From Microbacterium pumilum (GTDB taxonomy: Bacteria > Actinomycetota > Actinomycetes > Actinomycetales > Microbacteriaceae): 64,000 bases of DNA. Shown here piece by piece: positions 1 through 9,530 of this stretch. Made by a program: the position numbers and the translations under genes. The stretch's first letter is position 1. Each line of letters begins with the position of its first letter. The DNA lies in contig NZ_BAAAOH010000001.1 in NCBI RefSeq assembly GCF_039530225.1, forward strand, positions 1,240,001 to 1,304,000, read 5' to 3'. Below the pieces are notes generated by a model, which was not told the DNA's origin, did not search any database, and worked only from the letters and a program-made list of their open reading frames with translations.

Positions 1-2046
1 GCGGCGGGCCAGCCGGATTGCATCGGCGACCACCAGGAGGTCGCCGGAGGCGATGGTCACGTCGCTGGCTGCGATCGCCGCGTCCGTTCCTCCGCCCATC
101 GCGACCCCGAGGTCTGCCGCGGCGAGCGCGGCGGCGTCGTTGACGCCGTCACCGACCATCGCGACAACCCGGCCGGCAGACTGCAGTTCTCGGATCACGT
201 CAAGCTTTCCGGCAGGGGTCACACCGGCGAGGACCTCGTCGATTCCGACGATCGCGGCGATGTGCTGCCCCGCTCCCTCGTTATCGCCGGTGAGTAGCAC
301 CGGGCGGAGCCCGAGCGCACGGAAGCGTGCGATCGCTTCCGCGCTCGTCGGTTTGACGGTGTCCGAGACGGCGATGGTTCCCAGGAATTCGCCGTCGCGG
401 GCGACCGCGATCACGGTGGCGCCCGCCGCTTCGACTGTCTCGGCTTCGCTGCGACTCTGGATCGGTAGGTGCACGCCCCACTGGTCTTCGACCCACAGCG
501 GGCGTCCGGCGACCACGAACGATCCGTCGACGATGGCCTGAACGCCGAACCCGGCGTGGGAAGCGAACGCCTCGGCGACGGGCGGGACGCTATCGGCGGC
601 GGCGACGATCGCGCGGGCCACCGGGTGCTCGGACCCCCACTCGGCACTGGCGGCGATCCGCAGCAGCTCGTCCTCGGTGATGCCGGGGGCCGGTCTCACG
701 GTGGTGACGGTCATGGTGCCGCGGGTGATGGTGCCGGTCTTGTCGAGCACGATGGTGTCGACCAGCCGTGTCTGCTCCAGCACCTGCGGGCCGCGGATGA
801 GGATCCCCAGCTGCGAACCGCGGCCGGTGCCGACCAGCAGCGCGGTCGGTGTGGCGAGGCCGAGCGCGCACGGGCAGGCGATGATCAACGTCGCGACCGC
901 CGCAGTGAACGCAACGTCAAGCGAGCCGCCGACAAGCAACCATCCGACGAACGCAATGATCGCGAGCAGGATCACGACCGGGACGAAGATCGCCGAGACC
1001 CGGTCGGCGAGCCGCTGCACGCGAGCCTTTCCCGTTTGGGCTTCGTCCATCAGTCGTTGCATGCGCGCGAGTTCGGTGTCGGCGCCGACCCGTGTGATCT
1101 CGACGATGAGTCGACCGCCGACGTTCAGGGTTGCGCCGACCACTCGCGATCCGGTGGTGACCTCTACGGGGATGGATTCGCCGGTGAGCATGCTGGCATC
1201 GATCGCGGATGCCCCATCAACTATGAGTCCGTCGGAGGGGATCTTCTCTCCGGGGCGCACCAGCACTCGGTCGCCGACGGCAAGCTGTGCGACTGGGACG
1301 TGCTGCTCGAGCCCGTCGACGAGGCGGGTGGCGTCTTTCGCCCCCAAGTGCAGAAGTGCATGGAGCGCTTCCGAAGACGACTTCTTCGCCCGCGCCTCCG
1401 CGTACCGGCCAGCGAGGATGAACACCGTGACCAGGGCCGTGACTTCGAGGTAGATCTCCCCGCTTCCCGACTCAGGGGTGCTGAACAGGGTGAAAGTCAT
1501 GTGCATGCCCGGCATCCCGGCCATGCCGAAGAACAGTGCGTACAGTGACCAGCCGAATGAGGCGATCACGCCGAGGCTGATCAGGGTGTCCATCGTCGCG
1601 GCACCGTGCCGGGCGTTCACGAACGCGGCACGGTGGAACGGCCACGCACCCCACACCGCGACGGGGGCTGTCAGCGCCAGCGCCAGCCATTGCCAGTTCG
1701 GGAACTGCAGCGCCGGGATCATCGACATCAACGCGACCGGCACCGCCAGGGCGGTGGTGATCAGCAGCCGCCGGCGCAGTAACACCAACTCCGGGTCCTC
1801 AGCGGGTGTTGTGGATGTGGGCTCGTCGAAAATCGGCACCGGAAGCGCCGCGCCGTAGCCGGCGGACTCGACGGCGGCGATCAGCTCCGCAGTCTCAACC
1901 CCGTCGGTGCGCACGCGAGCTTTCTCGGTCGCGTAGTTGACCGTCGCCTCCACGCCCGGCAGCTTGTTGAGCTTGCGCTCGATCCGGGTGGCGCAGGACG
2001 CGCAGGTCATCCCGGAGATCTCGAGCTGCACATCCACGGTGCTCAT
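1..2046 (-). CDS. copA: Copper-translocating P-type ATPase CopA (partial, C-terminus beyond window)
   Basis: P1B-type ATPase exporting Cu(+) across the cytoplasmic membrane. The N-terminal heavy-metal-binding domain carries MTCASC (Cys15, Cys18). It is followed by membrane helices, an actuator domain with the TGES loop, the CPC metal-transport motif (residues 391-393), the DKTGT phosphorylation site (435-439) and a hinge motif GDGVNDAA (632-639). 682 codons are visible; family members are about 750 residues, so roughly the last two helices are missing. The ATG overlaps the stop of the upstream copper chaperone gene by 4 bp (ATGA), so the two are translationally coupled. Copper specificity rests on CPC plus the csoR and copZ neighbours, because the C-terminal helix motifs are off the edge. 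Confidence 0.95.
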   Translation of the reverse strand, partial: MSTVDVQLEISGMTCASCATRIERKLNKLPGVEATVNYATEKARVRTDGVETAELIAAVESAGYGAALPVPIFDEPTSTTPAEDPELVLLRRRLLITTALAVPVALMSMIPALQFPNWQWLALALTAPVAVWGAWPFHRAAFVNARHGAATMDTLISLGVIASFGWSLYALFFGMAGMPGMHMTFTLFSTPESGSGEIYLEVTALVTVFILAGRYAEARAKKSSSEALHALLHLGAKDATRLVDGLEQHVPVAQLAVGDRVLVRPGEKIPSDGLIVDGASAIDASMLTGESIPVEVTTGSRVVGATLNVGGRLIVEITRVGADTELARMQRLMDEAQTGKARVQRLADRVSAIFVPVVILLAIIAFVGWLLVGGSLDVAFTAAVATLIIACPCALGLATPTALLVGTGRGSQLGILIRGPQVLEQTRLVDTIVLDKTGTITRGTMTVTTVRPAPGITEDELLRIAASAEWGSEHPVARAIVAAADSVPPVAEAFASHAGFGVQAIVDGSFVVAGRPLWVEDQWGVHLPIQSRSEAETVEAAGATVIAVARDGEFLGTIAVSDTVKPTSAEAIARFRALGLRPVLLTGDNEGAGQHIAAIVGIDEVLAGVTPAGKLDVIRELQSAGRVVAMVGDGVNDAAALAAADLGVAMGGGTDAAIAASDVTIASGDLLVVADAIRLARR

Positions 2047-2369
2047 GCTGGGATGCCGGCGAGGGCGTACCCCGCCTCCTCCACTGCGGCCCGGACCCGC
2101 GCGACATCGATCGGCGCCGCGCTGTGGATCGTGACCCGCGACGTGCCGCCCGGGTTCAACTCGACCAATACATTGTCGACGCCGTCGATCGCAGCGATCT
2201 CCTCCCGCACGCTCATGACGCAGTGTGAGCAGGTCATCCCATCCACCAGCACTTCCTCCGTGATCGTCGGCGCGGCGGTCTGCGTGTCCGGCACGGCGGC
2301 TGTGGCGCAGCAGCTGCAACCTGCGGCGGAGTCCGTGAGGGGGAGGTTGATGCGCTCGTTCGTGGTCAT
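2043..2369 (-). CDS. copZ: Heavy-metal-associated domain protein, copper chaperone (CopZ-like)
   Basis: 108-residue soluble protein. A single HMA fold carries the metal site MTCSHC (Cys47, Cys50), which would hand Cu(+) to the CopA ATPase encoded immediately downstream. The 35-residue N-terminal extension is unusual for CopZ (about 70 residues) and contains a further cysteine cluster, CSCC (residues 18-21), possibly a second metal site. It lies between csoR and copA in one operon and overlaps copA by 4 bp. An alternative reading is a generic HMA protein for another soft metal, but the neighbours favour copper. Confidence 0.9.
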   Translation of the reverse strand: MTTNERINLPLTDSAAGCSCCATAAVPDTQTAAPTITEEVLVDGMTCSHCVMSVREEIAAIDGVDNVLVELNPGGTSRVTIHSAAPIDVARVRAAVEEAGYALAGIPA

Positions 2370-2406
2370 GGTGGTCGGGTGTCCTTTCGATCAGGGGGTT
2401 CGAGGG

Positions 2407-2688
2407 TCAGGAACGGACCAGGCGGGCGATCGCCTCGTTGGCTTCTCGGATCTTCTCCGCGGCGACGGCGCCGCCCTCGGCGGTCGCCTCAGCAACGCAG
2501 TGGGACAAGTGATCGGCCAGCAGCGACAACGCCACCGTTTCGAGCGCGCTGGTCGCTGCCGAGACCTGAGTGAGGATGTCGATGCAGTACTTGTCGTTCT
2601 CGACCATACGTGCGATGCCTCGCACCTGACCTTCAGCGCGGCTGAGCCGCTTCAGCAGGTCGTCTTTGTGGTCGGTGTATCCGTTCAT
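2407..2688 (-). CDS. csoR: CsoR-family copper-sensing transcriptional repressor
   Basis: 93-residue all-helical repressor of the CsoR/RcnR family (DUF156). The Cu(+) triad is in place as Cys35, His60 and Cys64, with the spacing known from Mycobacterium tuberculosis CsoR (C36-H61-C65). The GQVRGI segment of helix 1 is typical of the family. It is the first gene of the csoR-copZ-copA operon and is preceded by a pseudo-palindromic C-rich operator, so it most likely represses its own operon until copper binds. Confidence 0.93.
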   Translation of the reverse strand: MNGYTDHKDDLLKRLSRAEGQVRGIARMVENDKYCIDILTQVSAATSALETVALSLLADHLSHCVAEATAEGGAVAAEKIREANEAIARLVRS

Positions 2689-2694
2689 AGCACA

Positions 2695-2714
2695 TACTAT
2701 ACCCCCCTACGGTA
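2695..2714. promoter_or_regulatory. CsoR-type operator / copper operon promoter region
   Basis: TACTATACCCCCCTACGGTA lies 7 nt upstream of the csoR ATG (minus strand). A C6 run flanked by TA-rich ends (TACCCCCC..GGTA) resembles the operators of the CsoR family, and its position fits autoregulation. The assignment is by pattern and position only. Confidence 0.55.
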
Positions 2715-2917
2715 CGCGCACCCGGTCGGGTTCGTCAGACTCGGCTGGCCTCTGGGCTGCCGCGGTCGTCCGCGCGGGAGGTTGGTGGGACCAAAGACCC
2801 TGCGATCGCTCGACCGCACGGAGCAGAATTCCGCCGGAGGGTCGAGATCCCTGATCTCAGACGATGAGCACCGTCGTCGATGACCTCGGCGGGCGTGCGG
2901 TGGGCTCGTAGATCCGG

Positions 2918-3103
2918 ATGTCCGGTCGTTTCATCGGGGCCTGTGACCGGGCCTTCGCCGTTGGCGCATCAGCGCGCGACGGCAAGCTGCCTCCGGCGCA
3001 GGCGAACTCAGCTCGCCAGATTGCTGAGGAGCGTCTCGCTCGCGGCGAACTCACCCCTGACGAGTTCCGCCAGCTAGCAAAAGCACTGGAGGAACGCCCG
3101 TAG
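2918..3103 (+). CDS. Small SHOCT-like protein, probably a remnant
   Basis: 61-residue frame whose C-terminal half (ARQIAEERLARGELTPDEF, then RQLAKALEE) matches the short C-terminal SHOCT-type helical hairpin: charged helix, ARGEL turn, T-x-x-E-F. No convincing ribosome-binding site precedes ATG 2918. The same frame is open upstream from ATG 2864 with strongly G/C third positions, interrupted only by TAG at 2909-2911. The gene may therefore have lost its original N-terminus to a nonsense mutation. SHOCT tails often end small membrane proteins near copper genes, but no membrane segment is left here. Confidence 0.45.
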   Translation: MSGRFIGACDRAFAVGASARDGKLPPAQANSARQIAEERLARGELTPDEFRQLAKALEERP

Positions 3104-3242
3104 ATAAGGGCAGCTGTGGGTCGGCGAAGCCCCATCCACTTCTGCTGTGAATCGGAAGCGAAGCTCCTTCGGGACGAGGGTCGTCACCGTCGCACAACTG
3201 CGCCCCAACCGAGCCGCAAGGGGAAGGAGCGACCCTGGGCCC

Positions 3243-4052
3243 ATGTCGATCACAAGAAACTCCGCCCCTCCATCATCACCGTCCACAATCGTTCCGCCGA
3301 GGTATCTGATGCTCTTCGGCGCGATCGCTGTTGCGAGTGGCTGGCTCCTGCTGTCGGTGCCGCCACTCCTCGGCCTCCCCCTTGAGCCGTTCATCCTCGC
3401 GACTCTTGGCCTCGGCCTGGTCGTCCCGGCACTCGTCTTCAGCCATCGGACACCGGGCATGGGCGCCCGAGCCCTCCTACGCGGCATTGTTAGGCTGCCC
3501 CATCCGACGTGGATCCTGATCCCCTCGGTGCTCGGCATCCCGGTTGCGGTCTGGTCAGTCGCGTCGTTCGTCGGCGTCGCAATGCCGATCGACCCTCGCC
3601 GTCTCCTGGGCTTGGCCATCGAACTGCTGATGAGCCTGATCGTCGTCAACATCTGGGAAGAGATGGCGTGGACGGGCTACTTCCAGGGATCTGCCATGGC
3701 GGTTCGCGGAGTCGTCATGGGAAGCATCGTGACGGCTCTGCTGTTCGCCGCCGTGCACCTCCCACTTGCGCTCTTCGGCATCGCTACATGGGGGGATGGC
3801 GCACTGCAACTGCTGATTCTCGTGTCGTCCGCCATCGGCCTCAGGCTTGCGATCGGGGTCCTCTACACAGCCGCCGGTGGCAGCATCCTCGCGGTCGCTA
3901 TGGTGCATGCTTCGTTCAACACCGCAGGCGGTCTCGTGACACCCGGCAATGACGGGATTCGGATCGGGGTCGTCATAACGATCGGAGTCGTCGCGGCGAT
4001 CATCTATGTCGCTCGCCGGCACCGTGCGCACACGCCGGGTCGGGCACGATGA
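3243..4052 (+). CDS. CPBP-family intramembrane glutamic endopeptidase (CAAX/Abi type)
   Basis: 269-residue polytopic membrane protein with about seven to eight hydrophobic segments. The family signature is present: the Glu-Glu pair E139-E140 in EEMAWTGYF, a downstream HLPLALF and a C-terminal HASFN (His-x-x-x-Asn). The usual Arg of EExxxR is Thr here, a variant I believe is common in actinobacterial members. I placed the start at ATG 3243 because GGAAGGAG (3222-3229) precedes it; the frame extends upstream to 3147 but with a non-membrane, shadow-like sequence. The 3' end overlaps the PhzF-like gene by 4 bp. The substrate is unknown; bacterial members act in bacteriocin immunity or protein maturation. 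Confidence 0.85.
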   Translation: MSITRNSAPPSSPSTIVPPRYLMLFGAIAVASGWLLLSVPPLLGLPLEPFILATLGLGLVVPALVFSHRTPGMGARALLRGIVRLPHPTWILIPSVLGIPVAVWSVASFVGVAMPIDPRRLLGLAIELLMSLIVVNIWEEMAWTGYFQGSAMAVRGVVMGSIVTALLFAAVHLPLALFGIATWGDGALQLLILVSSAIGLRLAIGVLYTAAGGSILAVAMVHASFNTAGGLVTPGNDGIRIGVVITIGVVAAIIYVARRHRAHTPGRAR

Positions 4053-4915
4053 GTCCGGACATTCTGCGCTACGCAGCGTTCACCGATGGGTCGGTCGGCG
4101 GGAACCCTGCCGGCGTCGTCCTCGACGCTGGAGGAATGGTCGAAGCGGAGATGCTCGCGATCGCCGGAGCCATCGGCTACTCCGAGACCGCTTTCGCCTT
4201 CCCGCAGGAGGATGGATCTCTGCGCCTGCGCTTCTTCAGTCCACTCGCCGAGGTCGCCTTCTGCGGGCATGCGACCATCGCGACCGCAATCGCGATCACC
4301 GAGAGCCACGGCCCTGGTCCCCTCCGGTTCGACTCTCCGGCGGGATTGGTCGAAGTCGCGACGCAACGACACGACGGTGAGCTCTGGGCGACGCTTACAT
4401 CGCCGCCGGCGTCGTCGCGGCCCGCGACGGAGAACGAGCTCGGTGAGACTCTCGACGCCTTCGGATGGCAACGAGACGTACTCGACGACCGCTATCCGGC
4501 TCATGTCGGATTCGCCGGCAACCATCACATGATCGTCGGTCTGCGAGATCGGGCCACGTTGTCCGATTTCGACTACGACTACGACTCCCTCGCAGCGTCG
4601 ATGTCGCATCACCAGTGGACGACGGTGCATGTCTTCGCCGCCCGGAGCGGGTCCGAGTTCGACGTCCGCAACGCGTTCCCGCCGGGTGGGGTGCGGGAGG
4701 ATCCCGCGACCGGCGCGGCGGCCGCAGCCTTCGGCGGCTACCTCCGAACGATCGGTTCGCCAGTGAATCTGGAGGTCGTGCTCCGTCAAGGCCAGGACAT
4801 GGGATCGCCGAGCCGGCTGCTTGTCTCCATCGTCCCGGGCTCGGAATCAGTCCGGGTCAGTGGGACAGCCCGGGTGATATCAGCGGGCGCAGACGATCGG
4901 GTCGGTGGTCGATGA
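4049..4915 (+). CDS. PhzF-family isomerase/epimerase
   Basis: 288 residues, the usual length of the PhzF (diaminopimelate epimerase-like) fold. Family landmarks are visible: GNPAGVV near the N-terminus, YSETAF with the catalytic Glu, FCGHATIA, and REDPATGAAAAAF in the second half. These enzymes isomerise small acids. The real substrate is unknown, and no phenazine genes are nearby. It is coupled to the CPBP gene upstream (4-bp overlap) and to the SnoaL-like gene downstream (ATGATG start overlapping its stop). Confidence 0.9.
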   Translation: MSPDILRYAAFTDGSVGGNPAGVVLDAGGMVEAEMLAIAGAIGYSETAFAFPQEDGSLRLRFFSPLAEVAFCGHATIATAIAITESHGPGPLRFDSPAGLVEVATQRHDGELWATLTSPPASSRPATENELGETLDAFGWQRDVLDDRYPAHVGFAGNHHMIVGLRDRATLSDFDYDYDSLAASMSHHQWTTVHVFAARSGSEFDVRNAFPPGGVREDPATGAAAAAFGGYLRTIGSPVNLEVVLRQGQDMGSPSRLLVSIVPGSESVRVSGTARVISAGADDRVGGR

Positions 4916-5403
4916 TGGATCCTCATGGCTTCGTCGTCACCCGCGGTATCGTCCCGACATGGCCGGGCATGACCCCAGCCGGTCAGGTCGTCGCAAGGTT
5001 CCTCGCGACGGTGCGGCAGTCCGGGGATCCGGACGACGCGATCGCGGTGCTGGCACCACGCGTGACCGCTCACCAGATGTCATCTCACCGGGCGGACACC
5101 ATCGTGCGGACGCCCGAGGAGTATGCCGCGCACATCGGCGAACTGCTGCGCATGTACGGCCCGTTCCGGTTCGAGGTCACCGAGATCCTTTCACAGGACG
5201 ATCGGGTGTTCGTGCGGTGGGTTCAACGCGGTCATCACATCCGGCGCGTCGACGGATCATCGGGAACCGGGCGACCGTTGATCGATGTGGCATCCGCTGT
5301 GTACCGGGTCGAACAAGACCGGATCGCCGAGTACTGGATCCAGTCGGACACCCAGGGGCTTGTCTGCCAACTCGACGCGCTCGAGCGCTGGCGGGAGGAG
5401 TGA
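4912..5403 (+). CDS. SnoaL-like / ester cyclase family protein
   Basis: 163-residue protein of the NTF2-like superfamily. After a short N-terminal extension the body has the SnoaL polyketide-cyclase-like pattern: a helical start (VVARFLATV), a TPEEYAAHI helix, and strand pairs ending in DRIAEYWIQSD. The start at ATG 4912 overlaps the TGA of the PhzF gene. ATG 4966 (MTPAGQVV) is an alternative that would remove the extension. The function cannot be read from sequence; it is probably a small-molecule-binding or ring-modifying protein co-expressed with the isomerase. Confidence 0.75.
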   Translation: MMDPHGFVVTRGIVPTWPGMTPAGQVVARFLATVRQSGDPDDAIAVLAPRVTAHQMSSHRADTIVRTPEEYAAHIGELLRMYGPFRFEVTEILSQDDRVFVRWVQRGHHIRRVDGSSGTGRPLIDVASAVYRVEQDRIAEYWIQSDTQGLVCQLDALERWREE

Positions 5404-5460
5404 AGCGCGTACCATGGCGCCCGTGACGGCCATCCACCGCGATCACCGGGGGAGAGACGA

Positions 5461-8400
5461 GTGAAGGGTGCATCCGACGGGCGCGAGGCCGCGCGATTCA
5501 CCATCCTCGGTCCGTTGACGGCGACAGTGGACGGCGTGGAGATTCCGATCCCCGCCCGACGCCAACGGGCGCTGCTCATCCTGCTTCTCCTGAACACAGG
5601 GCGAGCTGTCTCGTCCGAGCGGCTGATAGATCAGCTGTGGGATGGCGAGCCGCCCCCGCAAGCGACTGTCACGCTTCGCTCCTATATATCGAACCTCCGC
5701 CAGGCGCTAGGCACGCACGGCATGGCGGATCTGCTCATTGCGCGCGGCGCCGGATACGCACTGGACGTGCAACCTGATGCGATCGATGCCATGCGCATGG
5801 AGCGGCTCGTCGAGCGTGCCCGAGAGCGCCTGCGCAGCGGAGACGCCGAGGGCGCGCTCCACGACTTCGACGATGCGACGCGCGAATGGAATGGCGACCC
5901 GATCCCTGAGATCGCCGATCATCAAGCGGCTCAGGGCACGATCTCGAAACTCATCGAGGCCCACCAGGGCGCGATCGAGGGCCGATTCGCCGCCCTGATC
6001 GCGGTGGGACGCCACGACGATGCGATTCCGGGGCTCGAAGCGCTGATCGTCGATCACCCGTTGCGCGAGGAGCCGCGGGCGATGCTCATGACGGCGCTCT
6101 ACCGTTCCGGACGAACGGCTGAGGCGCTGGAGGTTCATCGCCGGTTCCGATCGCTCCTGCAAGACGAACTCGGCATCGACCCGTCGCCGCGACTTGATCG
6201 TCTTCGGCAGGACATTCTGGAGCAGCTCGCGCCAGTCCCGACCTCTCAGCAGACGGCGACACCTCGCGCGACTTCAGGACTGCCGTCGATGGTGGGGGCT
6301 GTCGAGCAGGGGCGCGGGAGACTCATCATCGGTCGCGAACGTGAGCTGGCGGCCCTGGGAGAACACGTCGAGTCGTTGCGCTCCCGCGGAAGGGGAGGGC
6401 TGATCGTGATCGCCGGCGAGCCTGGAATCGGCAAGTCCACCGTCCTGGAGTGGCTGTCGGCACGTGGTCGATCACGAGGCTTGGCCGTGCACATGAGCCG
6501 AGTGCCGTCCGCCGCCGGAGCCCCGCCATTCTGGCCCTGGTCGCAGATCATCGACTCGATCGCCGCGACGCTGGGGGACGAGGAACTCACTGCTGCCAGC
6601 GCTGGTCCAGCGCGCCATGCCGCGACGCTGTCCGCTTCCGTCGCAATGCGAACGGGCGGGGCACCTCCGCCGGCCGCGGCCGATCCTCAGTCCATGCGAT
6701 TCGCGATCTATGAGGCGGTGCGGGAGTTCCTGCACAGAGTCAGCAGAGTCCAGCCGATGGTCATCTCCATCGACGACGTCCACTGGGCTGACCTGCCGAG
6801 CCTCGAGCTCATCTCCTATCTGGCGCCGACTCTTGCCCCGCAGCGGATCCTGCTCGCGATCTCGCACCGGAGCCTGCCGAGCGACCGCACCAAAGCGCTG
6901 GATGACACGCTGGCGACGCTGTATCGCGACGAAGGCGTCCACGCGGCGCCGCTGACCGGTCTGGGGCGCGACGCCCTGGCTGAGCTGGCCGCCTATGCGG
7001 CGGGCACGGATGCCGCTGAGCTCGCAGATGACGTGATCGATGCTCTCGTCGCGCGGACGGGGGGCAACCCTCTTTTCGTGCGGCAGCTGACCGGTGTGGC
7101 GAACGATTCCGAATGGCTGACCAATCCGCGCACCGCCAGCATCCCGGCCGGAATTCGACACCTGATCGCGAAGCGACTGAGCGACCTGGCACCTGAGTCT
7201 CAACAGCTGGTCGACGCGGCTGCGGTGGTCGGGCGCGAGTTCACCCTCCGCACAGCGGGCGCGGTCGCGAGCCTGAGCCTGGAGGCGGCCCTCGACGCAT
7301 TCGACGACGCGCATGATCACGGACTGCTCGAGGACTCACCTGATCGCGAAGGCGCCCGACGTTTCGTCCACGCGATCGTGCAGGAGGTGGTGCTCGAGCG
7401 CCTGCCGGCACGGGAGTCGGCCGAACTCCATGCCCGCGCCGCCGACAGTCTCGTCGGCGACCCATCCGTCGCACCGGACACCATCGCCGAGCACTACTGG
7501 GCCGCGCGGGAACTGGTGGGGGTCCGTGCCGTGCCGTTCCTCCTCGAAGCCGCCGACGCGGCGGCCGGGCTGTACGCCCACGAGCGCGCGGAGTCGCATC
7601 TGAGGCGTGCGCTCTCCATCGTCCAGACCGCGACGCCGACCGATCCGCACGGGGAGCTGACGGTCCTACTTCGGCTGCTGCAGCTCATCTCGATCGGACG
7701 TGGGTGGGGCGACCCAGACGTCCGCAACGTCCTTGATCGATCGATGGCGATCACAGAGGCCGACTCGCTCCGGGACGACACGGCCCGCCTGTGGTGGTCC
7801 TTCTTCTTCTTCCTCCTGGACCGTGATGACGCAGAGAACTATGGACGCGCCGCGAGGAAGCTGCTCGAGGCGCTGGATAGAGCGGAAACGGACGATGTGC
7901 GCGGGACCCGAACGGGCGATGCCGGTACGGGCGTCGAGGGGCCGGGCAACGCCGCGCGAGGCGCCGTGCAGCTGATGGCGGTCTTCGAACGACTGGACGT
8001 CGATGACCGCAGCGGTGCGGCGGATCGGCTTCGCGCAGCCCGCGCGTACATCGAGACAGCAACGCCGGAGAGCCTTACCGCCTATAGCGAGAATCTCCAC
8101 GTCATGCTCCTGCTTGTCGAGTCCTACTGGCACGCCCTGCACGATGATGCGGACGCGTATGAGGCCGCCGCGGATGCGGCCATCTCACTCGCTGACGATG
8201 ACGGGCGGCCGTTCGTACGGGCGGTTTCACGGATGCTCGGGGTGTCGAGTTTGGTTTACCTGTCCGCGACCCCGTCGGCGCTTCATCGGGAGCGGATCGC
8301 CGATGCGCTGACCACGTCGGGCCGTTACGGATTCACCTGGCTGGAGCGGCTGGCGACGGCGTACACCTGGTGGGCGTCGACGTTCGACGGCGCCGATCCC

Positions 8401-8637
8401 GCCGATGCAGAGGCCGCGATCGACGGTTTCCTAACGGAGGTGACGGATGGGGGGCGCCTCGGAACCGGTGGAGTCGTGCTTCTTCTGCTTGCTGACGTCC
8501 GGGCTGCGGCGGGGAACGTGGCGGGGGCGTTGGACGCTATCGAGCGGGCCCGTCAGCGCCCTGGTCCCTACGCAGGCTTGACGATCGATGCCCTGCAACG
8601 ACGCGCCGCTGGGCTGGCGGCTCGCTTGCCGGGCTGA
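5461..8637 (+). CDS. AfsR/SARP-type transcriptional regulator with AAA ATPase domain
   Basis: 1058-residue regulator. The N-terminus (about 10-100) is an OmpR-like winged helix (RRQRALLILLLL, then RLIDQLWDGEPP), followed by a bacterial transcriptional activation domain (about 100-250). An AAA/STAND ATPase follows, with Walker A GEPGIGKS (319-326) and Walker B VISIDDVHWAD (434-444). The remaining roughly 450 residues look like helical repeats (TPR-like). The GTG start is supported by GGGGGAGAG just upstream. SARP-STAND proteins activate target promoters in response to ATP or ligand state. The targets are not evident; the nearest candidate is the convergent ABC exporter. Confidence 0.9.
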   Translation: MKGASDGREAARFTILGPLTATVDGVEIPIPARRQRALLILLLLNTGRAVSSERLIDQLWDGEPPPQATVTLRSYISNLRQALGTHGMADLLIARGAGYALDVQPDAIDAMRMERLVERARERLRSGDAEGALHDFDDATREWNGDPIPEIADHQAAQGTISKLIEAHQGAIEGRFAALIAVGRHDDAIPGLEALIVDHPLREEPRAMLMTALYRSGRTAEALEVHRRFRSLLQDELGIDPSPRLDRLRQDILEQLAPVPTSQQTATPRATSGLPSMVGAVEQGRGRLIIGRERELAALGEHVESLRSRGRGGLIVIAGEPGIGKSTVLEWLSARGRSRGLAVHMSRVPSAAGAPPFWPWSQIIDSIAATLGDEELTAASAGPARHAATLSASVAMRTGGAPPPAAADPQSMRFAIYEAVREFLHRVSRVQPMVISIDDVHWADLPSLELISYLAPTLAPQRILLAISHRSLPSDRTKALDDTLATLYRDEGVHAAPLTGLGRDALAELAAYAAGTDAAELADDVIDALVARTGGNPLFVRQLTGVANDSEWLTNPRTASIPAGIRHLIAKRLSDLAPESQQLVDAAAVVGREFTLRTAGAVASLSLEAALDAFDDAHDHGLLEDSPDREGARRFVHAIVQEVVLERLPARESAELHARAADSLVGDPSVAPDTIAEHYWAARELVGVRAVPFLLEAADAAAGLYAHERAESHLRRALSIVQTATPTDPHGELTVLLRLLQLISIGRGWGDPDVRNVLDRSMAITEADSLRDDTARLWWSFFFFLLDRDDAENYGRAARKLLEALDRAETDDVRGTRTGDAGTGVEGPGNAARGAVQLMAVFERLDVDDRSGAADRLRAARAYIETATPESLTAYSENLHVMLLLVESYWHALHDDADAYEAAADAAISLADDDGRPFVRAVSRMLGVSSLVYLSATPSALHRERIADALTTSGRYGFTWLERLATAYTWWASTFDGADPADAEAAIDGFLTEVTDGGRLGTGGVVLLLLADVRAAAGNVAGALDAIERARQRPGPYAGLTIDALQRRAAGLAARLPG

Positions 8638-8650
8638 TCTATCCGCTCGT

Positions 8651-8707
8651 GAGGGACAGCAAGCCGCCACACGCAGCGAACGGTGGCGGCTCGCCATGAG
8701 GTCCCTC
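8651..8707. terminator. Bidirectional hairpin between convergent genes
   Basis: Nested inverted repeats between the SARP gene and the convergent ABC permease: outer arms GAGGGAC/GTCCCTC (8651-8657, 8701-8707) and an inner 9-bp stem AGCCGCCAC/GTGGCGGCT (8662-8670, 8683-8691). There is no T-run on either strand. Confidence 0.6.
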
Positions 8708-9527
8708 AGATGTCGGTCCGCCGGAATCGCCAGTTCGCGGCGAGCGATGCGACCGCGGCCCAGGCCGCGGCTCCGCCGAACGAAATGGCCATTCGCGGCC
8801 AGTCCGAGCCGAGGGCCGACACGACCAGCCCGTTGATGAACGACGGAGGCAGCAGACTCGCTATGGGCGACCCGACGATCGGCACCAGCTGAATGATGCT
8901 GGGAAGGATGAAAAGTGTTACCAGAACGACGCCTAGCGCCGCGGCGGTGCTCCGGAAGAAGAACGCCAGCGCCGAAGAGAGCAGGGCGGTCACAGCGATT
9001 CCGAACGAACCACCCAGCAAGGTCGCGATCGTTTCGGGGATGAAGAACGGGGCCGGATCGGCAGTCGCCGCGAAGGCCGGCGTTGCGATCGCATAGGTTG
9101 CGACGCCGATGACCACTGCCACCGCGATCGCTGCCGTTGCGCTCGTGATCAGCTTCGCGGCGACGATCAGTGTGCGTCGGGGGACTGCCGTCACGGCGGT
9201 GCGCAGGGTGCCCGAGCTGCGGTCGGTGCTCACGATCAGCGTGCCCAGGACGGCGGTGAGGATCTGGGCGGTCAGAAACGCCTGTCCCATTGCCCCCAGC
9301 GCTGGGCGCTCGCCGTAGGTGGCGAGGATCAGCGCATCAACGTCCATGCCCTCCTCGGGCGGCGCGAAGGCCAGGCCGACTGACATGAGCGCGCTCATGG
9401 TGAGGGTGATCAACACGCTGAGCAGGAGTGCCCAGCGGGTGGAACGAAGCGACAGCAGTTTGATGCGTTCCGACCGCATCACATGCGGAAGGCTTGTGCG
9501 TACAGGAGCGAGTGCGTGGACGGACAT
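8706..9527 (-). CDS. ABC-2 type transporter permease
   Basis: 273-residue membrane subunit with about six hydrophobic segments and the ABC-2 layout: an N-terminal cytosolic stretch (RSERIKLLSLRSTRWALL), a large external loop after the first helix, and STDRSSGTLRTAVTAVPRR, a motif typical of bacterial ABC-2 permeases, between helices 2 and 3. It is the second gene of a two-gene operon with the ATP-binding subunit (3-bp gap). The substrate is unknown; similar pairs export peptides, antibiotics or lipids. Confidence 0.88.
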   Translation of the reverse strand: MSVHALAPVRTSLPHVMRSERIKLLSLRSTRWALLLSVLITLTMSALMSVGLAFAPPEEGMDVDALILATYGERPALGAMGQAFLTAQILTAVLGTLIVSTDRSSGTLRTAVTAVPRRTLIVAAKLITSATAAIAVAVVIGVATYAIATPAFAATADPAPFFIPETIATLLGGSFGIAVTALLSSALAFFFRSTAAALGVVLVTLFILPSIIQLVPIVGSPIASLLPPSFINGLVVSALGSDWPRMAISFGGAAAWAAVASLAANWRFRRTDI

Positions 9528-9530
9528 GTT

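Noticed and set aside
469..1548. Plus-strand 359-codon frame inside copA
   Set aside because: Shadow of the P-type ATPase, whose catalytic motifs are all on the minus strand.
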